The notes beneath the pieces were generated by a model that saw only the letters and a program-made list of their open reading frames with translations, had not been told where the DNA came from and made no database searches. The translations under genes and the position numbers were made by a program. A stretch of 64,000 nt of DNA from Rhodopseudomonas rhenobacensis. GTDB taxonomy: Bacteria; Pseudomonadota; Alphaproteobacteria; Rhizobiales; Xanthobacteraceae. Below are positions 27,227-36,238 of the stretch, one piece after another. Position 1 is the first letter of the stretch. Each line of letters opens with the position of its first letter. The DNA lies in NCBI RefSeq assembly GCF_014203125.1, contig NZ_JACHIH010000001.1, positions 169,546 through 233,545 on the forward strand, read 5' to 3'.

Positions 27227-27321
27227 GACGGGCTCCCGTTGATCACCGCTAGGGGCGATTTCGTGGGGAGCATTACTAGTCAGCACGCGTTTCAGGACGT
27301 CTGCGCCAAAACCCCAAAATG

Positions 27322-27369
27322 GTTTCGTGAGCAATCAGAATTGTTTCGCGCGCCGCGCCGGCACGAAAC
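27322..27369. promoter_or_regulatory. Regularly spaced GTTTCG motifs upstream of the sigma factor
   Basis: GTTTCG occurs at 27322-27327 and 27343-27348 and its complement CGAAAC at 27364-27369; each starts exactly 21 bases after the last, two helical turns. The last two form an inverted repeat. This lies 96-143 bases upstream of the sigma gene start. A bound regulator is inferred only. Confidence 0.35.
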
Positions 27370-27432
27370 ACTGCCGCTCATAAGTGTGCAAAATCAGTGG
27401 GTTTATTCCCGATCGTCGCGGCAGCAAGGCGC

Positions 27433-28173
27433 TCAGGCGCGCTCGCCCGAGGGCGAGAACAGGTAACCGCCGCCGCGAATGGTGCGGATCACCGCCGGTT
27501 TGGTGGGATCCGGCTCGATCTTGCGCCGGATCCGCATGATCCGCAGGTCGACGGCGCGGTCGAAGGCTTCGGCGTCGCGGGCGTTGGCCAATTCCAACAG
27601 CCGTTCGCGGGACAGTACCCGCTTCGGGTTGGCGGCGAACACTTTCAGCAGGCCGAATTCCGAGGCGGTCAGCGGGTGCTCGTTGCCATCGTCGTCGCGC
27701 AGCGCCTGCGCCTCGAGGTCGAGCCATTTGGTACCGAACCGCACCAATTGCTGCTTGGCTGGCGCGACGGCGGCCACGGCGGCGACCGGCACCGGCTTGG
27801 CCGGCGCGCTCCGCCGCAGCACCGAGCGGATCCGCGCCATCAATTCGCGCAATTCGCAGGGCTTGGCGACGTAGTCGTCGGCGCCGAGTTCGAGCCCGAC
27901 CACGCGGTCGATCGGGCTCGCGGTGGCGGTCAGCATGATCACCGGAACGTTGGTGCGGGCCTTGAGATCGCGGATGATCGACAGCCCGTCCTCCTCCGGC
28001 ATGTTGAGGTCGAGCACCACGAGATCGGGCACCGCCTGTTCGATCGAGGCGCGCAAGCTGGCGCCGCCGTCGCACAACGTCACCGCAAAGCCGTGCATCT
28101 TCAGATAGTCGCCGACCATTTCGCGGGCCGGCGCCTCGTCGTCGACGACGATGATGTGCGGGTTCTGGCTCAT
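27433..28173 (-). CDS. Response regulator, OmpR/PhoB type
   Basis: A 246-residue two-domain regulator. The receiver domain has the acidic pocket VVDDEAP, phospho-acceptor Asp55 in VVLDLNMPEED, Thr in MLTATAS and Lys in DDYVAKPCELREL. An Ala/Pro-rich linker leads to a winged-helix DNA-binding domain (LTASEFGLLKVFAANPKRVLSRERLLE...VIRTIRGGGYLFSPSG). Its ATG overlaps the kinase stop by four bases, so this is the cognate partner of the upstream kinase. Confidence 0.96.
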   Translation of the reverse strand: MSQNPHIIVVDDEAPAREMVGDYLKMHGFAVTLCDGGASLRASIEQAVPDLVVLDLNMPEEDGLSIIRDLKARTNVPVIMLTATASPIDRVVGLELGADDYVAKPCELRELMARIRSVLRRSAPAKPVPVAAVAAVAPAKQQLVRFGTKWLDLEAQALRDDDGNEHPLTASEFGLLKVFAANPKRVLSRERLLELANARDAEAFDRAVDLRIMRIRRKIEPDPTKPAVIRTIRGGGYLFSPSGERA

Positions 28174-29918
28174 GCGCCCACCGCTGCCGCCGGCAGCGTG
28201 ATGGTGAAGCTCGCGCCCTCGCCCGGTCCGGCGCTGTCGGCGCTGACCTTGCCGCCGTGCATATCGATGATCTTCTTGACGATCGACAGCCCGAGCCCGG
28301 TCGAGCTTTCGCCGGCGGTCGGCTTGGCGGACAGCCGCTGGAAGCGGCCGAACAGCCGGCCGAGATCTTCCGGCGACAGTCCGGCGCCCTGATCGGTGAC
28401 GCGGATCACGGTGTTGTCGCCGGCGCGGTCGACCAAGAGCGCGATCTTGCCGCCGATCGGGCTGTATTTGATGGCGTTGCTGACCAGGTTGTCGATCGCC
28501 TCCCGGATCCGATCGGAATCGCACACCGTGACCTGATCCTGCGGCGCCGACACCGTGATCTCCTGCTGCTTGTTCAGCGCCAGCGGCCGGTTGGCCTCGG
28601 CGACCTCGGTCACCAGCGCCGAGATGTCGACCGGCTCGCGCCGGATGGTGATGTCGAAGGCATCCGCCATGGCGTCGGAAATCAGGTGATCGACCATCGA
28701 GGTCAGCCGCTTGGTGGCGTCGCGGATGTGTTCGACCTGGGCGCAGACGCTGTCCTTGGAGGCGTCGGCGCCGATCAGTTCGGTGAGCATTTCGGTGCGG
28801 CCGAGGATGACGCCGAGCGGGTTCTTCAGGTCGTGCGCCACGGTGCCGAGGATTTCGTTCTTGAAGCCGTTGGCGCGCTGCAGCCGCAGCCATTGCGTCG
28901 ACAGCCTGCGGTTGGCCTGCGACAGCGCCCGGGTGCGCTGCGCGACGCGGTCCTCGAGCTGGGCATTGGCATGGTTGAGCTGCTGATAGAGGATCACATT
29001 GTCGAAGGCGATCGACAGCCGGCTGCCGAAAATCTCCACCAGCGCGCGGTCGGTGTCGGACAATTCGCGCTCGGCCTGCAGCAGCACCACCACCTCGCGG
29101 CCTGAGCCGGTGCGGACATAGAGCACGGTGCGCTGATCGTCGAATTCGTGCTTGCGGCGGCGGAACGCGGCCTCGACCATGTGGCGGACGTCGTCGTCCA
29201 ACGCGCCGGGGCCGCAACTGCCGATGAAGCGGCGGTAGCAGCCGGAGCCCGCCAGCACCGCGAAATCGTCGCTGATTTCGCCGCCGTCGCGCAGCACCAG
29301 GATGCCGGCGCAATCGACATTGAGCAGCGAGGCGATCTGGGTCAGCACGCCCTCGGCCAGCCGCTGCATCGACTTGAAGTCGTACAGCGTCGAGGCGGCG
29401 TCGATGATGATCTCCAACCCGCGCCTGGTCTGCACCATCCGCTCGAGCTGCTGATAGCTGCGCAGCGCCGCGGTCAGCGAGGTGAACAGCTTGTCGGCGG
29501 TCAGCTCGGTCTTGGCCTTGTAGTCGTTGATGTCGTAATCGACGATCACCCGGCGCTCCGGCGCCTGCCCGGGCTGGCCGGTGCGCAGGATGATGCGCAC
29601 GGTCTCGTTCTTGATGTCGTTGCGGATATATTCCACGAGGTCGAGCCCGGCGGCATCGGTTTCCATGATGACGTCGAGCAGCACCGCGGCGATGTCGGAG
29701 TGCTCGCGCATCAACACCCGGCCCTCCGCCGCCGAATAGGCCGACAGGATCTCCAGGGTCTGGCCGTTCAGGCAATAGTCGCTGAGCGCGAAGCGGGTGC
29801 CGTCATGCACCGCCTGATCGTCGTCGATCACCGCGACTTTCCATTTTTTCGCCGACGACGGCTCCGGCGCGAAGCCGGTGTCGTCGATCAGTTGGAGGAC
29901 ATCGTCCTGGTCGGCCAT
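28170..29918 (-). CDS. Hybrid-type histidine kinase with N-terminal receiver and DUF3369
   Basis: A 582-residue cytosolic protein. The order is a receiver domain (about 25-160; Asp82 in LLDVIMETDAAGLD), a DUF3369 sensor domain (about 170-310), a coiled stretch, a HisKA domain with the phospho-His in GTVAHDLKNPLG (His362), and an HATPase domain (NLVSNAIKYSP, DQGAGLSPEDLGRLFGRF, STGLGLSIVKKI). No transmembrane helix is present. The N-terminal receiver suggests it takes phosphate from another kinase, probably the membrane kinase encoded just upstream, whose gene overlaps this one by 31 bases. Confidence 0.94.
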   Translation of the reverse strand: MADQDDVLQLIDDTGFAPEPSSAKKWKVAVIDDDQAVHDGTRFALSDYCLNGQTLEILSAYSAAEGRVLMREHSDIAAVLLDVIMETDAAGLDLVEYIRNDIKNETVRIILRTGQPGQAPERRVIVDYDINDYKAKTELTADKLFTSLTAALRSYQQLERMVQTRRGLEIIIDAASTLYDFKSMQRLAEGVLTQIASLLNVDCAGILVLRDGGEISDDFAVLAGSGCYRRFIGSCGPGALDDDVRHMVEAAFRRRKHEFDDQRTVLYVRTGSGREVVVLLQAERELSDTDRALVEIFGSRLSIAFDNVILYQQLNHANAQLEDRVAQRTRALSQANRRLSTQWLRLQRANGFKNEILGTVAHDLKNPLGVILGRTEMLTELIGADASKDSVCAQVEHIRDATKRLTSMVDHLISDAMADAFDITIRREPVDISALVTEVAEANRPLALNKQQEITVSAPQDQVTVCDSDRIREAIDNLVSNAIKYSPIGGKIALLVDRAGDNTVIRVTDQGAGLSPEDLGRLFGRFQRLSAKPTAGESSTGLGLSIVKKIIDMHGGKVSADSAGPGEGASFTITLPAAAVGA

Positions 29919-31969
29919 TGCGGGGTCCCGTCGCTGTCGGTCTCGGCTGGTGCGGCGCCGCCGGTCGCGGCGCGCGGCATGATAATGCGAAAGATGGTAC
30001 CTTGTCCCAGCCTGGATTCCAGCATCATCCGGCCGCCGAGCTGCTGAGTGACCAGATTATAGACGATGTGCAGGCCGAGCCCGGTGCCGCCCTCGTTGCG
30101 CCGGGTGGTGAAGAACGGATCGAACGCCTGGCGCTGCACCTCCGGCGTCATCCCGATCCCGGTGTCGGCGAAGGTGATCTCGATGTCGTCGGCGCCGCGC
30201 GGCCGCGCCGAAATCGAAATGCCGCCGGCGCGGCCGGCCGGGAAGGCGTGGTTGACGGCGTTGAGGAACAGGTTGGTGAGAATCTGGCCGTAGGAGCCCG
30301 GATAGCCGTCGATCACCAGACCTTCGGGAACATCCAGCGACAGCGTGATCGGCGCCCGCTTCAACACCGGCCGCAGGCTGGCGACGATCTGGTTGGTGGC
30401 CTCGGCGAGGTTGAACTGCCGCCGTTCGGCGTGCGAGCGGTCGACCGCGACCTGCTTGAACGACTGGATCAGCTCGGCGGCGCGCTGCAGATTGGCCATC
30501 AGCTGCTGGGCGGCGTCCTTCGAGGTGCGGACGAAGTCGTCGAGCTGCGAGCGGCGCAGCGGCGTCGCGGAATTCAGCTCGGCCTCGAACTGCCCGGCCT
30601 TGCGGACGAAGGACGACGCCACCGTCAGGCTGATGCCGATCGGATTGTTGACCTCGTGGGCGACGCCGGCGACCAGCCCGCCCAGCGCCGCCAGCCGCTC
30701 GGCGTCGATCAAATTGCGCTGCGCGGCATTGAGCTCGAGCAGCGCCCCTTCGGCCTTCTCCTTGGAGGCGCGCAGATCGTCCTCGGCCCTGCGCTTGTCG
30801 ATGGCGTTTTCGCGAAACACTTCCACCGCGCGGGCCATCGCGCCGACCTCGTCGCGGGCCGAGGTACCGGCGACGCGGCGATCATAGTCGCCTGAGGTGA
30901 TCGCCTGCATCGAGCGCATCAGCTGCTGCAGCGGCCGGCGGATGCTGAGCGCGATCACGATCCCGGCGATGACGATGATGCCGAGAAAGATCACCGCGAT
31001 CCACATCACCTGGCGGGAAATCGCCCGCAGCGTGCGGGCGAAGGTCTCCTGCGCCTTCTGCTCGCGCTGCCGCATCTTGACCGACAGCCCGTCGATCGCC
31101 CCGATGGTGGCGGCCTGGCTGGCGTCGATCGAATTGCGCAACAGATCGGTGCGGCTGACCAGCTGCGTCGAGAGCTGGCCGAGCCCCTCGCGCAACGCCT
31201 GGGTGCGGCTCTTCAGCCGCTCCAGCGCCATCCGTTGCAGGTCGTTGTCGGCGAATTCGATCATCACCGGGATGGTGCGCTCGATGGTCTCGGTGTTGGC
31301 GCGGGCCTGTTCGGCGGAGGCGGTGGACAGCGACAGGTAGTAGGAATTGGCGGCGACCAATAGCGCGGTGAAGGCCTCGCGCGACCGCCCGAGCGGCGGC
31401 CAGATCGCCGCCTCGCGCCGCCCGGTCGCGCCCTCGATGATCGAATAAAGCCCCGCCATGTCCTTGGCGGGCGCCAGCACCTGCTCCTGATAGGTCTTGG
31501 TGATGGTGGCCTGCAGCGCCCGCAGGTCGCCGAAGCCGTTGAGGAAGCGCTCGGTGACGCGCTCCAGCTCGTCGACCGAGCCGGACAGCATCGGGTCGGT
31601 CGAGGCGCGGCTGGTCAGGGTGCCGAGCACCGCCTCGCGCAGCAGCAGGATCTCGGCGAACAGCTCCGGGCTCGGCTGGTTGATGTAGCGGTGGATCAGG
31701 TTCTGCAGCCGGCCGGTCTCGCTTTCCAACAGCGCCAGGATCTTGTCGGATTCCCGCACCTGGCGGACGTCCTCCCAGGCCGAGCCGAGCACCTGGGAGC
31801 CGCTCCAGATCAGCCCCGCCAGCACCAGCACCACCGCGGAATTCAGCGCCGCGATCGACATGATGCGCCAGCGGATCGGCACCGCCCGCACCAGCCTGAC
31901 CAGGCCGCTGCCGCTCAGCGTCGTCCGTCGGGCGGAGCCCTGCTCCGGCTGCTGCGTTACCGGGTCCAA
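29888..31969 (-). CDS. Membrane sensor histidine kinase with HAMP domain
   Basis: A 693-residue protein. Transmembrane helix 1 (IMSIAALNSAVVLVLAGLIW) and helix 2 (VMWIAVIFLGIIVIAGIVIAL) enclose a periplasmic helical region of about 270 residues. A HAMP domain (RRPLQQLMRSMQAITSGDYDRRVAG), a coiled coil, a HisKA motif (ALGGLVAGVAHEVNNPIG) and an HATPase domain (FADTGIGMTP, GTGLGLHIVYNLV) follow. It starts a three-gene phosphorelay operon. The divergent neighbour is an orphan substrate-binding protein, a possible ligand partner. Confidence 0.94.
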   Translation of the reverse strand: MDPVTQQPEQGSARRTTLSGSGLVRLVRAVPIRWRIMSIAALNSAVVLVLAGLIWSGSQVLGSAWEDVRQVRESDKILALLESETGRLQNLIHRYINQPSPELFAEILLLREAVLGTLTSRASTDPMLSGSVDELERVTERFLNGFGDLRALQATITKTYQEQVLAPAKDMAGLYSIIEGATGRREAAIWPPLGRSREAFTALLVAANSYYLSLSTASAEQARANTETIERTIPVMIEFADNDLQRMALERLKSRTQALREGLGQLSTQLVSRTDLLRNSIDASQAATIGAIDGLSVKMRQREQKAQETFARTLRAISRQVMWIAVIFLGIIVIAGIVIALSIRRPLQQLMRSMQAITSGDYDRRVAGTSARDEVGAMARAVEVFRENAIDKRRAEDDLRASKEKAEGALLELNAAQRNLIDAERLAALGGLVAGVAHEVNNPIGISLTVASSFVRKAGQFEAELNSATPLRRSQLDDFVRTSKDAAQQLMANLQRAAELIQSFKQVAVDRSHAERRQFNLAEATNQIVASLRPVLKRAPITLSLDVPEGLVIDGYPGSYGQILTNLFLNAVNHAFPAGRAGGISISARPRGADDIEITFADTGIGMTPEVQRQAFDPFFTTRRNEGGTGLGLHIVYNLVTQQLGGRMMLESRLGQGTIFRIIMPRAATGGAAPAETDSDGTPQWPTRTMSSN

Positions 31970-32144
31970 ATCAACTCACCTTGCCTCGCGCGGTCCGCGG
32001 CCCCGCCCCGCGCGCGGTGATCGCGGCGGGACGCAAGTCGGCTGGACACGGACGAGCACAGTTTCATATGGTTTACGTCGATCGAGCGGATAATAAGGTT
32101 TGCCAATCTAGCAGACTGTCGGAATTGGCCAATGGGAGGCGGCG

Positions 32145-33470
32145 CTGAGCATCCGGTCCAAGGTCTTGCAGGCGGCACTGGCGCTGGGGCTGTTCGGCCT
32201 GGCCGGGGCCTCGCCGGCCCACGCGGTGGTCGAGGTGGCGTGGTGGCACGCCATGTCGGGCCAGCTGAAGCTGCGGCTGGAGCAGCTCGCCGCCGACTTC
32301 AACGCCAGCCAGGCCGAATACCGCATCGTGCCAAGCTACAAGGGCAACTACACCGAAACCGTCACTTCGGCGATCTTCGCGTTCCGCTCGCATAGCCAGC
32401 CGGCGATCGTGCAGGTCAACGAGATCGGCACCGCCACCATGATGGCGGCGAAAGGCGCGGTCTATCCGGTGTTCGAGCTGATGCGGGACGAGCAGGAGGC
32501 GTTCTCGCCCGCGGCCTATCTGCCGGCGGTGACCGGCTATTACACCGACATCGACGGCAACATGCTGTCGTTCCCGTTCAACGCCTCGACGCCGATCCTG
32601 TACTACAACAAGACGTTGTTTGGGCGCGCCGGGCTCGATCCCGGGCAGCCGCCGAAGACCTGGCCGGAGGTCGGCGCCGCGGCGAAGCGGCTCTTGGCCG
32701 CAGGCGCCGCCTGCGGCTTCACCACGTCGTGGCCATCCTGGATCAATATCGAGAATTTTTCCGCCTATCACAATCTGCCGCTCGCCAGCCGGTCGAACGG
32801 GCTCGGCGGCCTGGATGCGGTGCTGACCATCGACAATCCCACGGTGGTGCGGCACATCGCCCAACTGGCGGAATGGCAGACCAGCAAGGCGTTCGACTAT
32901 AGCGGCCGCGCCACCACGGCGGAGCCGCGCTTCCAGAAGGGCGAATGCGCGATCTTCATCGGCTCTTCGGCGACCCGCGCCGACATCCTGGCCAACGCCA
33001 AATTCGAGGTCGGCTTCGGCATGTTGCCGTATTGGCCGGACGTCGCCGGCGCGCCGCAGAACACCATCATCGGCGGCGCCACGCTGTGGGTGCTGCGCGG
33101 CCGGCCGAGCGAGGAATATCGCGGGGTGGCGAAATTCTTCGGCTATCTGTCGCAGCCGGAGATCCAGGCGGCCTGGCATCAGAACACCGGCTATCTGCCG
33201 ATCACCCGCGCCGCCTATGAGCTGACCCGGGCGCAGGGCTTCTACGATCGCAATCCCGGCACCGATATCTCGATCGAACAGATCACGCTGAAGATGCCGA
33301 CAGAAAATTCCAAGGGGCTGCGGCTCGGCTCCTTCGTGCTGATCCGCGACGTCATCGAGGACGAGCTGGAGCAGGCCTTCGCCGGCAAGAAATCCGCCAA
33401 GACGGCGCTCGGCTCCGCGGTGGAGCGCGGCAACCGGCTGTTGCGGCAGTTCGAACGCGCCAATCCGTAG
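32145..33470 (+). CDS. Orphan periplasmic binding protein, UgpB-like (sn-glycerol-3-phosphate type)
   Basis: A family 1 extracellular binding protein of about 441 residues. The mature domain opens VVEVAWWHAMSGQLKLRLEQLAADFNAS and includes FNASTPILYYNKTLF and GGATLWVLRG, close to UgpB. The conventional start would be TTG at 32166, which lacks a charged N-region and a ribosome-binding site. A CTG at 32145, 6 bases after GGGAGG, gives a proper signal peptide (MSIRSKVLQAALALGLFGLA...AHA), so I annotate that start tentatively. No UgpA/E/C genes are adjacent. Confidence 0.85.
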   Translation: MSIRSKVLQAALALGLFGLAGASPAHAVVEVAWWHAMSGQLKLRLEQLAADFNASQAEYRIVPSYKGNYTETVTSAIFAFRSHSQPAIVQVNEIGTATMMAAKGAVYPVFELMRDEQEAFSPAAYLPAVTGYYTDIDGNMLSFPFNASTPILYYNKTLFGRAGLDPGQPPKTWPEVGAAAKRLLAAGAACGFTTSWPSWINIENFSAYHNLPLASRSNGLGGLDAVLTIDNPTVVRHIAQLAEWQTSKAFDYSGRATTAEPRFQKGECAIFIGSSATRADILANAKFEVGFGMLPYWPDVAGAPQNTIIGGATLWVLRGRPSEEYRGVAKFFGYLSQPEIQAAWHQNTGYLPITRAAYELTRAQGFYDRNPGTDISIEQITLKMPTENSKGLRLGSFVLIRDVIEDELEQAFAGKKSAKTALGSAVERGNRLLRQFERANP

Positions 33471-33494
33471 ACCGCGGGGCGGCGCCGGCCGGCC

Positions 33495-34412
33495 TCAGAT
33501 CGCCGCGCGGTGCGCGCCGAACGCGCAGGCGTCGCGGCACAACACCGGCGACACCATCGCGATCAGCCGCTCGGCGGCTTCGTCGACGCCGAACCCAGCG
33601 GTATCGAGCACCGCGGCGGCGCGGGCGTAAAGCGGCTCGCGGCTTCTCAGGATGGTGCGCAATTCGTCCATCGCGCCGTGGTCGTCCGCCATCGGCCGCA
33701 GATCGCCCTGGCTGCGCACCCGCGCCATATGCTGTTCCGGCTCCGCCTTCAGCCACACCGTGTATAACGACGACAGCACCAGATCGAAGGTCAACGGCTC
33801 GGCGACGATGCCGCCGCCGGTCGCCAGCACCATCAGCTGCTTGCGCGCCAACAGCTCGCTCAGCGCCGATTGCTCCATGCGGCGAAAGCCCTCCTGGCCG
33901 TACAGCGCGATGATTTCCGGCACCGACAGCCCGTTCTGCTGCTCGATCTCTTTGTTGAGTTCGACGAAGCGCCAGCCGATATGATCCGCCAGCCGCCGGC
34001 CCAGCGTCGACTTGCCGGCGCCGCGCAGCCCGATCAGCGCCACGCCGCAGAACGCCGGCAGCCGCCGCGCGCCGGCGCCGAGCCGGCCTTCGCCGGACAA
34101 CAGATCCCGCACATGGCCGAGCTGCACCGGCGAGGCGCGGCGCAACAATTCGCGCAGCACCGGCCAGTCCGGCACCGGGTCGGCGGCGGGGATCAGGTCT
34201 TCGGGATGACTGCCCATCGCCTGCGCCACCCGGCGCAGCAGCACGATCGACACGTTGCCCTTGCCGCTCTCCAATTGGGCGATGTAGCGCTCGGAAATCC
34301 CGGAGACTTTCGCCAGCACCTTGCGCGACATGCCGTGCAGCCCGCGCATCGTGCGGACGCGCTGGCCGAGCCGCTCGAGAAAAACCGCTTCCGACTCCAG
34401 ATGTCCGTCCAT
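33495..34412 (-). CDS. HTH regulator fused to a shikimate-kinase-like domain (BoxR/BzdR type)
   Basis: A 305-residue protein. The N terminus is an XRE-type helix-turn-helix (LGQRVRTMRGLHGMSRKVLAKVSGISERYIAQLESGKGN). The C-terminal domain (about 120-290) resembles shikimate kinase, with an intact P-loop GLRGAGKSTLGRRLA and the LATGGGIVAE motif. The same architecture is known in BzdR and BoxR, where the kinase-like domain binds benzoyl-CoA. It is encoded just after fghA on the same strand; the local context is formaldehyde oxidation rather than benzoate genes. Confidence 0.92.
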   Translation of the reverse strand: MDGHLESEAVFLERLGQRVRTMRGLHGMSRKVLAKVSGISERYIAQLESGKGNVSIVLLRRVAQAMGSHPEDLIPAADPVPDWPVLRELLRRASPVQLGHVRDLLSGEGRLGAGARRLPAFCGVALIGLRGAGKSTLGRRLADHIGWRFVELNKEIEQQNGLSVPEIIALYGQEGFRRMEQSALSELLARKQLMVLATGGGIVAEPLTFDLVLSSLYTVWLKAEPEQHMARVRSQGDLRPMADDHGAMDELRTILRSREPLYARAAAVLDTAGFGVDEAAERLIAMVSPVLCRDACAFGAHRAAI

Positions 34413-34533
34413 GTCCCGCAGGTCCGATGCTGGCCGTCAGCGGGTGGCAAGATATTGCCGGCCTGCGGCGACGGCAAGCCAGCCGAAGGGCGATATGGAA
34501 TTATAGTGCCTGACGCGCCGGGCGGCGCCCGCC

Positions 34534-35379
34534 TTACGCCTTCAGCCGCGCCGCGTGCCAGCGCAGGTGGTCCTCCATGAAGCTGGAGATGAAGTAGTAG
34601 CTGTGATCGTAGCCGGGCTGGCGGCGCAGCGTCAGCGCGATGCCGGCCTTGGCGCAGGCCTGTTCCAGCAATTCCGGGCGCAGCTGCAAGTCGAGGAACG
34701 GATCGGCATCGCCGACGTCGACCAACAGATCCGGAATCCGCGCGCCGTCCTCGATCAGCGCCACCGCGTCGTGCGGGCGCCAGGCGGCGCGGTCCGCGCC
34801 GAGATAGCCGCCGAGCGCCTTGATGCCCCATGGCACCTGCGAGGGCGCGGCGATCGGCGCGAACGCGCTCGCGGCACGAAACCGTTGCGGATGGCGCAGC
34901 GCCAGCGTCAGCGCGCCGTGGCCGCCCATCGAATGGCCGAGCACCGATTGCCGATCGAGATCGGCGGGAAAATGCCCGGCGATCAGCGCCGGCAGCTCGG
35001 CGGTCAGGTAGCTCCACATCCGGTAGTTCTTGGCGAACGGCGGCTCGGTGGCATCGACATAGAACCCGGCGCCGAGACCGAAATCATAGGCGCCCTCGGG
35101 ATCGCCCGGCACGCCGTCGCCGCGCGGGCTGGTATCGGGAGCGACGAAGATCAGCCCGAGGTCGGCGCAGGCTTTGCGAAACTCGCCCTTTTCGGTGACG
35201 TTGGCGTGGGTGCAGGTCAGGCCGGACAGATACCACACCACCGGCAGCGGCGCATCGCCGCGGCGCGGCGGCACGAACACCGAGAACGTCATGGTGGTGC
35301 CGGTCTCGCGGCTGGGGTGTTTGTAGACGCCTTGCGTTCCGCCATGCGCCTGATTGAGCGAGACCGTTTCCATCGTCAT
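34534..35379 (-). CDS. fghA: S-formylglutathione hydrolase
   Basis: A 281-residue alpha/beta-hydrolase that splits S-formylglutathione to formate and glutathione, the last step of glutathione-dependent formaldehyde oxidation. The nucleophile Ser is in LGHSMGGHGAL, the acid lies in DVGDADPFLD and the His in PGYDHSYYFISSFMEDHL. The length and N-terminal GGTQGVYKHPSRETGTTMTFSVFVPP are typical of the esterase D/FghA family. It follows gfa and frmA on the same strand, separated from gfa by a 214-base gap containing a repeat. Confidence 0.96.
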   Translation of the reverse strand: MTMETVSLNQAHGGTQGVYKHPSRETGTTMTFSVFVPPRRGDAPLPVVWYLSGLTCTHANVTEKGEFRKACADLGLIFVAPDTSPRGDGVPGDPEGAYDFGLGAGFYVDATEPPFAKNYRMWSYLTAELPALIAGHFPADLDRQSVLGHSMGGHGALTLALRHPQRFRAASAFAPIAAPSQVPWGIKALGGYLGADRAAWRPHDAVALIEDGARIPDLLVDVGDADPFLDLQLRPELLEQACAKAGIALTLRRQPGYDHSYYFISSFMEDHLRWHAARLKA

Positions 35380-35422
35380 GGGTGGGGGATGTCCTTGAAA
35401 AAATGGTCACTGCCAGATCAGG

Positions 35423-35574
35423 CGTGTCCCGGGCGCACGCAGCGCCTCTTGGCGCTGCGTGCAGAACCGGGACCGTTACGGATGCAGCGTTAGCTCGCGT
35501 CGCGTTCCGTAACGGCCCCGGCTCACACTGCAGCACGCCGCCAAGGCGGCGCGCTGCAGTGCGTCCGGGGCACG
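35423..35574. repeat. Intergenic repeat family 3, second copy
   Basis: It begins CGTGTCCCGGGCGC and ends GCGTCCGGGGCACG. The internal block CCGTAACGGCCCCGGCTC is identical to the copy at 23240-23359; the hairpin arms between (ACGCAGCGC...GCGCTGCGT and CTGCAGCACGCCGCC...) differ in sequence but keep their pairing. It splits fghA from gfa and might attenuate transcription between them. Confidence 0.7.
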
Positions 35575-35593
35575 GCTTTTTTCCTCGCGCGTC

Positions 35594-36163
35594 TCAGGCC
35601 GCCTTCTGCTGCGATTTGGCCACCGAGGTGGCGATCGCGTCCATCAGTCCGGGCGACAGGCAGTCATAAGGCTCCAACCCGAGCTCCTTCAGCCGAGCGC
35701 GGATGCCGGGCATTTCCGACGGATCGACGCCGGATTCGATCACCGAGGAGACGAACGCGGCGAATTCCGGTGCCGCCGAGCCGCCTTCCTGGAACAGCTC
35801 GGGGTGGATGAAATCGAGCCCGTAGAACGGGTGCGATTTGTTTTCGATGCGGCCATACATATGCGTGCCGCAGACCTTGCAGGCGTGGCGCTGAATCGTC
35901 GCCGAGGCGTCCACGACATGCAGCTTGTCGCCGTTTTCCAGCACGGTGACGTTGTCGCGCGGCACCACCGCGACCACCGAGAAGGTGGCGCCGTCCGGCT
36001 TCCAGCACTTGGTGCAGCCGCAGGCGTGATTATGCGCGACGTCGCCCTTGATGCCGACCTTGACCGGACGATCCTGGCATTTGCAGACCAACGTTCCGCC
36101 GGCAAAGCTGCCGGAGCCTTTCTTCACGCCACTATCGACCGAGGGATGGATATGAACAGTCAT
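35594..36163 (-). CDS. gfa: S-(hydroxymethyl)glutathione synthase (glutathione-dependent formaldehyde-activating enzyme)
   Basis: A 189-residue Gfa protein that speeds the joining of formaldehyde to glutathione. The zinc ligands are in [26 protein letters not shown] and [13 protein letters not shown], as in the family. AAGGAGG lies 8 bases before the ATG. It sits between frmA and fghA, completing the pathway. Confidence 0.96.
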   Translation of the reverse strand: MTVHIHPSVDSGVKKGSGSFAGGTLVCKCQDRPVKVGIKGDVAHNHACGCTKCWKPDGATFSVVAVVPRDNVTVLENGDKLHVVDASATIQRHACKVCGTHMYGRIENKSHPFYGLDFIHPELFQEGGSAAPEFAAFVSSVIESGVDPSEMPGIRARLKELGLEPYDCLSPGLMDAIATSVAKSQQKAA

Positions 36164-36238
36164 GGGTCATTCCTCCTTGTTATGTTGTTGATGAGCTCAG
36201 CGTGTCGCGTCGTCTGGTCATGGGGCTTTCGTCGAGAA

